DNA from: Chionis minor
Lineage: Eukaryota; Chordata; Aves; Charadriiformes; Chionididae
Length of the DNA: 64,000 bases
Reading direction: 5' to 3'
Assembly: GCA_013398295.1 (NCBI GenBank)
Contig: VZSF01008512.1
Coordinates: 363,439-427,438 of the forward strand
The notes beneath the pieces are model-generated. The model saw only the letters and a list, made by a program, of their open reading frames with translations. It had not been told where the DNA came from and made no database searches. Positions 11,426-21,745 of the stretch are shown piece after piece (the stretch's first letter is position 1; every line of letters begins with the position of its first letter). The position numbers were made by a program, and so were the translations under genes.

Positions 11426-14194
11426 AAGGAGCCGACAACGCCTCCTGGCAGCTGGGAAAAACTCGTTTTGTTCGGTAGCCGGTACTCATACCCACGTGGC
11501 AGCAGGCAGAGTTGTGGACATTTTAATGTGAACATTGAATTGATTTGAGAAAATGAGGGTGAGGGTCATCCACTGCACAGGTCACAGAAACAGGCGTCTT
11601 CAGGTCAGGATAAGTAGCCTCAGCAGACTCTGCTCACTTTGGCGATGTTGTTCACCCTCCGCAGAAAGCCGTAGCGTGTTAGGCACTTCGTCTGCTGGGA
11701 CGGCCAGGCTGTGACCTTGAAACACCCTTGGGGCAGACGGGAGGTGGGCATGTCTTACGCTGCGCTCCCCTGGGGTTCACGCTACCCTTCTGCTGCACAG
11801 CCACCGGCAGACCCAAATCCCACCCACTAAAACCACACCAGGCGAGACCTCCCGTCACATCGCAGAAGAGACCAGCGTTGAGCAAAAGTGTGAGGAAGTG
11901 TAATTCTGGGGGCAGGAGAGAGGTGGTCAAACCCCACCAACAAGTGGAAATCAAATCACTCAATTTCTTTCTAGCTGCATTTTTTCCACCTGTAAACAGT
12001 CACAAGGGCTGCACGCGTTTGTGGTCGTTGCAGAGGCTTGCTTTTCCTCAACAGGGAACTCAAGAAGTTTAGATTTTATTTTGTTGCAAAACAAAAATAA
12101 AATATTGAAACCTCTTTTTTTTTTTTTTTTGTCATTGCAAAATGAAATCGTGTTTTATAGCCATGCCTAAAAACAGGCAGCCTTAAAAATGAGCTTTTCA
12201 AACTAATTGCAAATATAAAATTAAGGCTCTATCATGACTATATTTGAAAAAGCAGGCAGACATTTACTCTTTCATGAAAGACTTCAGCAAAGACATTTGC
12301 ACTCTCCACCCGGATAGTTTGATGCAGTCCAGATGTTTACTGTATAATGGGTGTGTACCTTCTGTCTCTGACGAAGAAACCAGTCCAGACATCCTTGGGT
12401 TCCTTTCCTTTTACAGCTCAAGAGGATTTAAACCTGTTTTATCCTCGTCAGCCTACCCACATTATCATTAGAGATGGGCAAATGACAATGGGAATGAGAG
12501 GCTGGCTTAGGTCAGTACTGAAAGTTTTTGTTGCCCAGGCAGGCTCAGCCAAAACAGTCATGTATTCCAAGGCCTTTAGCCTGTAAGAATGTAGTAAACC
12601 CAGAGGTTTTAATTTTTAGTTTTGCAAAAAGTACTCAGAGAGCAGCTTTTGTTACGTGTTTTGGTGCTTCCTCTGAGTCTTTATTCCATATCAGAAAGGA
12701 AGAGGTACAGAGCGGTGACAAAAAAGTTAATTCAAATCTGAATCAAACATTTGCCACTCTGGGCAAGCTCACGTTTTGGTCTGAGATGTGAGATGAGTCA
12801 CACTTCATCTCGTGTACCCAGCTGTAAGTAGCATGTCCTTTTTGTTCGGTCAACAGCTACTTTATTTACCTTAGGAATTTGCTGTCTTCAGAAACATGCA
12901 TCCGTCTTACTTTCATGGCAGCAGAAACTGTCAGAGCTGTCAGTGTGCTCTCCCAGTGCTCTCTGACAGGATCTAAGCTGTTATTTCTCATTCTGCTAAT
13001 AGAAGGTACAGGTAATTGAGAAAGTCTGTAGCTGCTTTTCATGCAATGACAAACGCAGCACAGATGAGAGATGGCGCAGCAGACGTTCCTCTGTTATACC
13101 TGGACATTCCTTGCATGATGCACCTGGGAATATGGACAAAGAAAATGGTTAATTCTTTTTTTCAGCATGGCAGCGAAGGGCTGAATATATCTTGCTATTC
13201 TACAGTAACCCGACTTTTAGCGCAGAGTGAAGTATTTCATATGAAGTATATGCTATTTCAACGGAAGAACATGCCTAACAGCAGTTATTGAAGAGTATTG
13301 AACATGCTTTAAATCCCTACCTCAAGTCCCCCGAAATTGTTCATATGCTTGTTCCTTTTTTCATTAAGTACAAATTATTCTGTGAATTTATTTCAATATC
13401 AGCATTATATTGAATCCATTGCATGACTGCATAAATCCAGCCTTTGCATTTCATTTGACTGAAGAGAGACAATATTTATGTCATCACACTCACTCTGTAC
13501 ATTGAAAATGGTGGAATGATAAAAAAATACAGCTTTCTAATTCAGCTAGTAATTAGCAGAGCTAATTGCTCTATCCCTTTCAGACAGATGGCAAGTTGTG
13601 GTTTTGATCAAAACCAGGGAAATACACAAATAAACAGAAAAGCTCTGGTATTAAAACAGAATTTGGCTACATTCTAGGTTAGTTATGCAGAAAAAAGGTG
13701 GTGTCTGGTATATATTAGCAAATCCAGGAAGATGCATAATGAAGCTACCAAATCATTAGTGATAATCTTACTGTCACTGCTAACGTTCTCAGCTGTAGCA
13801 GTAAGAACCTGCAGAAATCCATGCAAAACCAGACAGACCTCCAAGTTACATTTTTGTAGTTAAGAAACCATTCGTGTAGGAAAGGAGGAAGAGCAAAACA
13901 ATGAATAAATTATTTGCTTGGCATTTCATAGAGCCTGTAGAATGCCAGAGTGACTGAATTGTCACACACATAAGCAAGATAAGGAAATAAGCCAGAGCAC
14001 GGCAGACAAATTTATTTGCAGTGTCACTCAGCACTCTTGAAATAAAGAGTTTCATGAAGGATAAATGCATGCTGTTCTGACTGCATTGTGGAACAGAAAG
14101 ACCAGCCCTTCCCCCTTTATTAATTCTTGTGTTATCACATAAGTAATGAAGGGGAGAACTACAGAAAGGGTGGAAAATAGCAGGCACATTCATG
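11426..14194. other. Unique DNA, no gene recognised
   Basis: A T16 tract (12115-12130) and short open frames only. The plus-strand frame at 11728-12072 (114 codons) and the minus-strand frame at 13846-14259 (137 codons) show no recognisable domain. The latter runs antisense into the CR1 copy that follows. Confidence 0.5.
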
Positions 14195-15010
14195 TAAGTG
14201 AATGCCCTTGTAAGGCCACTCTCTATCATATTTGAAAGCTCGTGGAAGTGGAGAGACAACCCTCATGAGTGAAGAATGGCAAATCTTGCACTCGTCTCCA
14301 AAAGAGACCAGAAGGACTATCTGGAAAGCTATAAGATGGTCAGTCTTTGGTCCATGGGAAAATCACAGTGCAAGTCTTCTCAGAGCACGTTTCTGGGCAC
14401 AAGGAGAAGGCAGACTTTTGGAACAGCCAGCATGGACTTACCACGAGCATATCATGCTTCACCAGCCTGATTGACTTGTGCAGTAAAATAACTGGCTTTG
14501 TGGACAAGTGGAGAGCAGTTGGATGTCTTTCGCCGAGAATACTGCATGTAGTTTTGGCTCCCCCAGCAAAAGACACTGATCAGCTGGAACAAATCCAGCA
14601 GACGGCTACCAAATTGGTCAGGGACTGCAGCGCTTGCTGAGGCTGAGGGAGCTGGGATTGTTCTGCCTGGGGAAAGGAAAGCTTCCAGCTCCTCAACACC
14701 TACAAGGAGGTTATCCAGATGATTGGGCCAGCTTCTTCACAGCGTAGGCTGGATGAGAGATAACAGACACAAGTTCAAACAGGAGAGGTTCAGCCTGAAA
14801 TAGGGAGAAACACCTTCCCTGTGCGGGCAGTCAAGCACTGGGACAGGCTGCCTGAAGCATTCATGCTGTCTGCAGTCTTGGAGGTTTTCAAGACCTGCCT
14901 AGGAAAAGCCCTGAGCAAACTGGCCTGGCCTCAGAGCTGGCCCTGCTTTGGGCATGAGGTTGGCCCAGAGGTGTCTTCCAGCCTGAATAATTAGCTTTTG
15001 ATCCTACAAA
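14195..15010 (+). mobile_element. Old, internally deleted CR1 LINE fragment
   Basis: Three-frame reading recovers degraded CR1 ORF2 reverse transcriptase. PLSIIFESSWK (about 14215-14250) matches the family's LSIIFERSW block. An out-of-frame stretch resembling the fingers region follows. The frame at 14347-14640 then gives GKITVQVFSEH, NSQHGLT and VDKWRAVGCL, equivalent to the family's GKVMEQ, SSQHGFT and VDEGRAVDVVYL. The sequence next jumps to LEQIQQTATKLVRD (about 14585-14625), the family's [14 protein letters not shown] block, so the catalytic FADD core is absent. Downstream come the 3' ORF blocks (agcactgggacaggctgcct near 14833) and a 3' UTR-like cttccagcctgaataatt near 14975. Stops and frameshifts are numerous, so it is dead and old. 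Boundaries are approximate to tens of bases. Confidence 0.8.
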
Positions 15011-18000
15011 TTCTCCAGCCCTCTCCAGGAGGATGACTTCCATACAGAAACAAAATGTGAGGTCCTGAAGTAGCTAGGCTTTCCGTGGAATGCCAGATAC
15101 AGTAGAGTCTCACCTGAAGTATATTTCAAGACATTTGTCAATGAGGAATATGTCACGAGAGATTAGTGAGAGGATCCCAATTCGATGGTTTTTATAGTTA
15201 CATCCATTACACAAAAACTAGAAGACAGTTGTACCTCTTCTCCCCCACTCCTCTTACCCATCTTGAAGATGCTGCACACAGGTGAAGAATGGTCTGTCCT
15301 GGCTGTGCACTATTAGGAAAAAATAAGTTGAAGTAAGCAGTATATCCCCTTATAGCTGTCATCATAATAATATTGGCCATCAAAGGGAAGCTGGAAAATG
15401 AATATAAAAAGGAAAAATGCTCAGTTTAACCGTGCAAGTAAGTGGAGGAGGTGGAGGGGGTAAATTAAGAGCCATACCCTCTACTGGGGCCGTCCATTAC
15501 CTGGTGATAAGAAATGGAAGCAGACAGAGCCTCCTTCCCCAGCTTCCTTATCCTTGAGGCCACTACAGACAGTACTGAAGTAAGCTGACACTGGAAGAGT
15601 TATTTCCAGAGTGCTTTAACCTGAGTCCTGCCAAATGCCCCTCCTGATTAGTCAGCTTGTCATAACTGCCCCCATTGCAGAACCTTCTCCTGTCCTAGGC
15701 ACACGTTTGAAGTATGTGTATGCGAGGAAGGGGGAAGCAAGAACCAGCATGCAGCAGCTGGTTATATTCATTTTAGGGGAATCCCCAACCAGCTGTTACC
15801 ATCAAATTTCCATTGACAATGGCCAGAAAAAATAGAGCAGGGGCCAGGATATATTAAAGTGTTAACTGCAGGCTGTTATCTATGCTCTGTAATTATGAGT
15901 GCTATAGAAACTTGTATGCTTTTCTCCATCTCACTGCTGTTCTCCCATGCCAACATGTACATAGCAGATTTTTGTTTTTTAATCTCAAGCATCTCATTGC
16001 TTACTTGCTGTCTTGAAAGTCAGCTGCTGGGGTGGGAAACTAAGACAACCAGATGTTTTACTTTTCATGCTGAGGAAGTGAAATTAGAGATCGTCTTCCT
16101 AAGCTTTTTACGGAAGAAAGTTCAGAAATATGAGGAAAGCTATACTTTTAACCCTGCACAGTTTAAGGACTGAATCCAGTAGTTCATAATCACTGGGGAG
16201 AAAAAAAAAAAAAAAAGAAGGAGAAAAAGAATAAACAATGTGAAGGGAGGGAGGGGAAGAACAAGAGGAAGAAAATGGGATAAAGATCACCCTTCATTCT
16301 CAGTTATGGCTTGAAAATACATTGTCTTCTTCATGTAAGCTTGGTAAATCTCAACTACTTAAAAATTGCTGATTTACAAGTCCAACAATGTTTATATTTA
16401 GAACAAAGATTTCTACGTCTGGCCTTCAAGAGCTGATACCACAAGGCACCCACTGCTAAAACAGATGCATGCCTTTTATTGCAAAACGTCCATGTGTTGT
16501 TGCTGGCATCTTAAAATACATGCAAGTACAAAAATCCTAGCCATTTTCTCGCAGGCTTTCTTTTTTTAGGACATATCTGGTGGTATTCAAGGGGGCTTCT
16601 GCAGTATCAAGTCAGAGAGAAGTCAGGGGCAGAGGTTTTAGGCAAGCAGCCTAAAGTAGGAAGGTTTCATATGTTGCCAGCTCTCAGCAATAAGTGCTGC
16701 ATGAAGGAACATTCATACCACGGCCCTATTTAGTTTCTCAATGTTATCACAAATGGGAAATTAAACATTTTTTCTCACAATAGAATACATTGGCTGGCTT
16801 GCACCCATATTCTCTTAATTTCATTTGAGCTAGCAACAAATCTGTTTCTCATTTAACTGCAGCTTCTTTCTCATCTATATCTTATTTTTTTGTGTCGTAT
16901 TATGAGTGAATTCATATTTATAGGTGAATACTGGCTCCAATCATAACTCCACATTCAGACACTATTCAGCTCTGGGACTGTTTAGATTTAAACTTTAGCC
17001 TAGATCTAAAGTGTTTCAGTTGACTTCTGTCTTTGAAATAGCCCAAATAAATCCCTAGAGCTAAAGACCTCTGGACTATTAAGGGCTTGAAATATGTATC
17101 CATATCAAATTCACAGCTTGATCTCATTTCTGGGAGGTAATGGCGAGATCCAGGCATGAAGCTTCATGTATGTTTTCTATCACTCTTTTGCTAATGTCCT
17201 TAACATTAATTCACCCACCACCTTTTCAGTTCAGATATGCATGTTGAGGTCTTTCTCAGCCTTCCACTTCAACTGCCCCCACACATACCCTGAGATGCTC
17301 CAAAAAGAAAATCCAGAAGTGACCGTACATTTGCACATTAGCATCAACAGTTTCATGGGAATTGTTCCATGGGAATTGTTTCATGGGAATAGAGAAAGTC
17401 AGAAAAATCCAAAGAGCACATGTTTACTACATATACATATGCATATATTTCATATATTAGGAAGAAAACAACCTACAGTTTCTTGTGTTTACTTTTTAAA
17501 CATGTCATGGCACTTTTTCTAAAAAATATAATTTGTTTTCAACAGATCTCTTAAAGGATGTTCCTGCTGGGGGAAAAAAGAAAAAAAAAAAAGGGTTTGT
17601 GAGGCTGTTTTTCTCCCCTGGTAATGTAATAATGAGAACATAAGCCCAAGGGAGAATTTTCAATGGGAATGACAGGAAGAAATACTCTTTGGATCCCAGG
17701 AAAAACAAAAACTTTTAATGCCAAATGATGGCATTTCTTCTTTTCTTCATTAAAGAAAGCATGTTTCCCCTTGCATTATATAAAAAATTATTTTCGGTAC
17801 CTAGAAATATAGATTCATCGAGTAAGTGCCTGAACTGATTTAGACAATGATGAAGCCCTTTTTACAGCTGTTCTGCTGCTTGGTGTATTGACCTCAGCTT
17901 CTCCTTGTCTGTACCTACATAGAGTTGTGGAATTTTACTGCTTGAGCCTGCCAAAATGGTTTTAATTGGGTACTTTTAAAAAAAGACAATAAACATCGGT

Positions 18001-18442
18001 TTTCCATGTTCCATGAAAAAAAAAATAAATTCAATTTACAGGGGAAATATTGGAATATTTTTCAATTTTTTTTTCCAGTGCATGGGAAAAAAGGGAATCT
18101 CTTCTATCCTCCAGTTATGGGCAAAAGGCAAGAAAAAAAGCTGAGAAGTTTGCATGTACCTTTTTTTTTTTTTTTGCTAAATATGAATTACACTTGTTCT
18201 TCAGACAGCTCTCCTGTGGCACATTTGCCTATAAGTTTGAACATAAGATCTCATTACCTAAAATATCCCGGTTTCTCTAGCTGCCACCATGCTTTGCCTA
18301 AAGATAGACTGTTGCACAAGAACAACAATCTGCAGCTAAGAATCAGCATGAACAAGACCACCTGGTTGGGTCTGATGACCTGCCTCTGCCTCTCCTCTCC
18401 TCTCCGCTTTCGAAAGGAAATGCAATCCCAAGGCAGATATTC
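15011..18442. other. Unique AT-rich DNA with small tandem repeats
   Basis: Contains an A16 run (16201-16216), a 14-bp triplicate (17351-17392) and a T15 run (18161-18175). The open frames here are short and show no recognisable product; the longest, at 18006-18467, is 153 codons and runs into the CR1 3' end. No exon could be supported. Confidence 0.55.
17351..17392 (+). repeat. 14-bp unit repeated three times in tandem
   Basis: The unit tttcatgggaattg occurs at 17351-17364, with one change at 17365-17378 and one change in the third copy at 17379-17392. This is a short, young-looking tandem duplication. Confidence 0.9.
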
Positions 18443-18858
18443 ACAGTCACAGAATTGTAGGGGTTAGAAGGGACCTTCACAATCATCTAGGCCAACCCCC
18501 CTGCCAAAGCAGGTTCCCCTTGAGCAGGTTGCACAGGATCGCATCTGGGTGGGTTTTGAATATCTCCAGAGAAGGAGACTCCACAACCTCTCTGGGCAGC
18601 CTGTTCCAGTGTTCTGTCACCCTCAAAATAAAGAAGTTTTTCTTCATATTCAGATGGAACTTCCCGTGTTCCAGTTTGTGTCTGTTGCCTTTCGTCCTGT
18701 TGCTGGCCACCACTGAAAAGAGTCTGGTCCCATCCTCCTGACACTCACCTTTTAGATATTTATAAGCATTTGTGAGATGCCCACTCAGTCTTCTCCAGGC
18801 TAAGCAAACACAAGTGTCTCAACCTTTCCTCATAAGAAAGATGTTCTAGTCCCCTAAT

Positions 18859-20433
18859 CATCTTCGTAGCCCTCCACTGGACTCTCTCCAGCAGTTCCCT
18901 GTCCTTCCTGAACCAGGGAGCCGGAAGTAGACGACTTCCACTGCTCTCCTCTCATCTACCCAGCCAGTCATGCCATCATAGAAGACCATAGATTGGTCAA
19001 GCATGGCTTCCCCTTGGTGAATCCATGTTGGCCTGATAACATTCTCTTCCTCCAAATGCTTAGAGATCACATCCAAAATGAGCTGTTCCGTCAGGGGTGG
19101 AGGTGAGGCTGGCTGGCCTGTAGTTTCCTGGGTTGTCCTCCTTGCCTTTTTTGAAGACTGATATGACACTGGCTTTCCTCCAGCCTTCAGGCACCTCTCC
19201 TATTCTCCATGACCTTTCAAAGATGATGGAGAGTGGCTCCTTAGTGACATCTGCCAGCTCCCTCAGCACTTGTAGGTATATCCCATCAGAGCCCATGGAT
19301 CTGTGGGTGTTGAGTTGGCCTTAATGATCTCTAATCAGATCCTCCTCAACCAAGGGCAAGTCTTCCTTTCTCCAGGCTCTCTCTCTTACTTCCAGGGGAT
19401 TTCTGAGTGCTTGCTTGAGCAGTTAAGACTGAAGCAAAGACAGCATTCAGTAACTCTGCCTCTTCTGCATCCTCCCTCACCAGGGCACCCACCTTATTCT
19501 GCAGCAGGCCCACATTTTCCCTAGTCTTCCTTTTGCTACTGATGTACTTGAAGAAGCCATTCCCGTTGTCCCTGATATCCCTTGCCAGGTTTAATTCCAA
19601 GTGGCCAAGGGCCTTAGCCTTCCTCATTGCATCCCTGCATACTCGNCATCTTCGTAGCCCTCCACTGGACTCTCTCCAGCAGTTCCCTGTCCTTCCTGAA
19701 CCAGGGAGCCGGAAGTAGACGACTTCCACTGCTCTCCTCTCATCTACCCAGCCAGTCATGCCATCATAGAAGACCATAGATTGGTCAAGCATGGCTTCCC
19801 CTTGGTGAATCCATGTTGGCCTGATAACATTCTCTTCCTCCAAATGCTTAGAGATCACATCCAAAATGAGCTGTTCCGTCAGGGGTGGAGGTGAGGCTGG
19901 CTGGCCTGTAGTTTCCTGGGTTGTCCTCCTTGCCTTTTTTGAAGACTGATATGACACTGGCTTTCCTCCAGCCTTCAGGCACCTCTCCTATTCTCCATGA
20001 CCTTTCAAAGATGATGGAGAGTGGCTCCTTAGTGACATCTGCCAGCTCCCTCAGCACTTGTAGGTATATCCCATCAGAGCCCATGGATCTGTGGGTGTTG
20101 AGTTGGCCTTAATGATCTCTAATCAGATCCTCCTCAACCAAGGGCAAGTCTTCCTTTCTCCAGGCTCTCTCTCTTACTTCCAGGGGATTTCTGAGTGCTT
20201 GCTTGAGCAGTTAAGACTGAAGCAAAGACAGCATTCAGTAACTCTGCCTCTTCTGCATCCTCCCTCACCAGGGCACCCACCTTATTCTGCAGCAGGCCCA
20301 CATTTTCCCTAGTCTTCCTTTTGCTACTGATGTACTTGAAGAAGCCATTCCCGTTGTCCCTGATATCCCTTGCCAGGTTTAATTCCAAGTGGCCAAGGGC
20401 CTTAGCCTTCCTCATTGCATCCCTGCATACTCG
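18859..20433. repeat. Exact 787-bp direct duplication split by one N
   Basis: Copy 1 spans 18859-19645 and copy 2 spans 19647-20433, an offset of 788 bases. By eye the two are identical, and their translations in every frame are the same. Position 19646 is an N exactly at the junction. Joining 18858 directly to copy 2, with copy 1 and the N removed, gives a collinear CR1 with no repeated domains. With both copies present, the linker and RT start appear twice. This pattern is typical of two overlapping contigs or haplotypes placed side by side. A real, very recent tandem duplication is the alternative. Confidence 0.95.
19646..19646. other. Ambiguous base N at duplication junction
   Basis: A single N sits precisely between the two identical 787-bp copies. 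It marks an unresolved join in the assembly. Confidence 0.95.
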
Positions 20434-21565
20434 GACAACGTTCCTAGATTCCTCCCCAGTGGCCAGTCCCTTTCTCCACGTTCTGTAAACTTCCTTCTTC
20501 CACAGGAGTTTTTCTAGAAGCTCCTTGCTCATCCATGCAGGTCTCCTGCTTTCTTTGCCCGTGTTCTTACTCATAGGGAGGCACCGGTCTTGAGCTTAGA
20601 GCAAGTGGTTGAATATTAAGCAGCTCTCTTGCTCCCCACTTCATGCTTGACCCTGAGCCCATAGGATTCCTGTGGTCTTTGAAGAGGTCAAAGTTAGCTC
20701 TCTGGAAGACCAGGGTTGTAATTCTACTTTTTGCCCTGCTTCTTCCACACAGGATCCTGAACTCCACCATCTCACGGTCACTGCAGACAAGGCTGCCCCC
20801 AAGCTTCACATCCCCCATAGTCCTTCTTTGTTTGTCAGCACAAGATCCAGCAGCATATAGTTGGTTTCTCCACTACCTGTGCCAAAAAATTACCATCAAT
20901 GCTCTACAGAAATCTCCTGGACTGGGCACGCCTGGCTGCATTGCCTTTCCAGCAAGTATCAGGGTGGATGAAGTCCTCCATTCCCACCTTTCCAAGACCT
21001 AGAATTATACTTCTGAATCCAGCCTCATTGTTTCTCAGAAAAGCAGTATCTTCAAATTATTGCAAAGTGAAATGCACCAAAAAGGTGTTTTCCTTTCATC
21101 ATTTACTATGAGTTATTTAGGAGTGACAACAATGATGGATGCACAGCTTCATTAGTAATGACTTTGTAACGGGAGAGTTTGCCATGTATTGCTCTTCTTG
21201 TATTACTCTTCTTGTTAAACTTCCAGTGGAAGCAAAAGCTGGAAAGTAAGACAAAATGCTTATAAGCTACAGAATGAACTTTGCAATAGCTCAAAACTGA
21301 TTCTTTAAAAGTGCATTCTTATGTCTTCAAAAAATTACTTAACCTGACAGCTACAGGGAGAGCTCCTTACAGAAACAATGATAATGCAAAAAACTGTCTT
21401 AAAAACTAAAAATTATCGATTTGAATTCTAATCTAGAAATTGACATTAATTTAATGGTAAGTTATATCTAATGATTTGATATAAATTTTTGCTAAAAAAT
21501 TCCTAGGAAAGAAGTAGTTGATGAGGTACATGTCATAAATCTAATCAAAAATTTTCAGGAAAGCT

Positions 21566-21584
21566 AAAAAAAAAAAAAAAAAAA
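21566..21584 (+). repeat. Poly(A) tract (19 A)
   Basis: An uninterrupted A run followed by gaaagacc. No retroposed gene is recognisable upstream. Confidence 0.85.
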
Positions 21585-21635
21585 GAAAGACCAGATTTTT
21601 ATTGTTCTGGTTTTGTTATACTGTGCATTTTATTT

Positions 21636-21745
21636 GTGGCACATGCTGCCACAGGATGTTGTGGAGACCAAGAGCATGAGCAGTTTTAAAAGGGATTAGG
21701 GAGATTCACGGCAGTAAGCCCATCAGTAGCTGTTAGGCCATATGC
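21636..21745 (+). mobile_element. Ancient CR1 fragment (ORF2 C-terminal end)
   Basis: Translation gives LPQDVVETKSMSSFKRD (about 21648-21699), the same structural block as [17 protein letters not shown] in the younger CR1 copies. It is closer in wording to older amniote CR1 types (LPQDVVEAK-S--FK-G-D). The segment is followed by agcccatcagtagctgttag, also typical of these types. It is short and degraded, and the downstream limit is uncertain. Confidence 0.65.

Larger units (their letters stand above)
10850..11480. promoter_or_regulatory. CpG-rich, island-like block
   Basis: CpG is frequent here (for example in 10856-10925, the alternating CG/CA tract at 10948-10972, and 11155-11490), in contrast to neighbouring DNA. 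The block also holds C- and G-runs and a MIR-like SINE. Unmethylated CpG islands often mark promoters in vertebrates, but I see no gene start next to it. The regulatory label is therefore an inference from composition only. Confidence 0.35.
18483..20880 (-). pseudogene. CR1 ORF2 remnant (endonuclease end, linker, broken RT)
   Basis: This is the coding relic of the CR1 element above. Intact ORF2 encodes an apurinic-like endonuclease followed by reverse transcriptase, which together carry out target-primed reverse transcription in the nucleus. Here only the endonuclease tail, the linker (146-residue open frame at 20134-20574), the start of the RT and the C-terminal domain (76 residues at 18483-18713, with [16 protein letters not shown]) can be read. 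The RT motifs SGVPQGSVL and FADD are both missing through internal deletion, and at least two frameshifts are visible. It cannot encode an active enzyme. The duplicated open frames 18858-19169 / 19346-19957 and 19060-19296 / 19848-20084 are the same sequence counted twice. Confidence 0.85.
18443..21003 (-). mobile_element. CR1 LINE, 5'-truncated, internally deleted, with N-split duplication
   Basis: The element reads from high to low coordinates. Endonuclease C-terminal part comes first: CWKGNAA-like and LLDLVLTNKEG around 20830-20975, then GDVKLGGSL and CSDREMVEF at 20760-20818, with a frameshift between them. The EN-RT linker (MSKELLEKLL, RKTRENVGLLQNKVGALV) lies at 20200-20574. The RT start (IIFERSWRIGEVPEGWRKAS, NYRPASLTS) lies at 19900-20030. 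Next are LILDVISKHLEEENVI and [18 protein letters not shown] at 19720-19890. The RT core including the FADD box is missing; the text jumps to [16 protein letters not shown]. The ORF C-terminus and 3' end lie at 18483-18750. The 3' terminus at 18443 carries the typical tcacagaattg. A 787-bp block is present twice (see next entry), so the true element is probably about 1.77 kb. Confidence 0.9.

Noticed and set aside
19303..20312. Apparent two-gene tandem array of identical 63- and 73-codon frames
   Set aside because: They are antisense frames of CR1 counted twice because of the N-split duplication.
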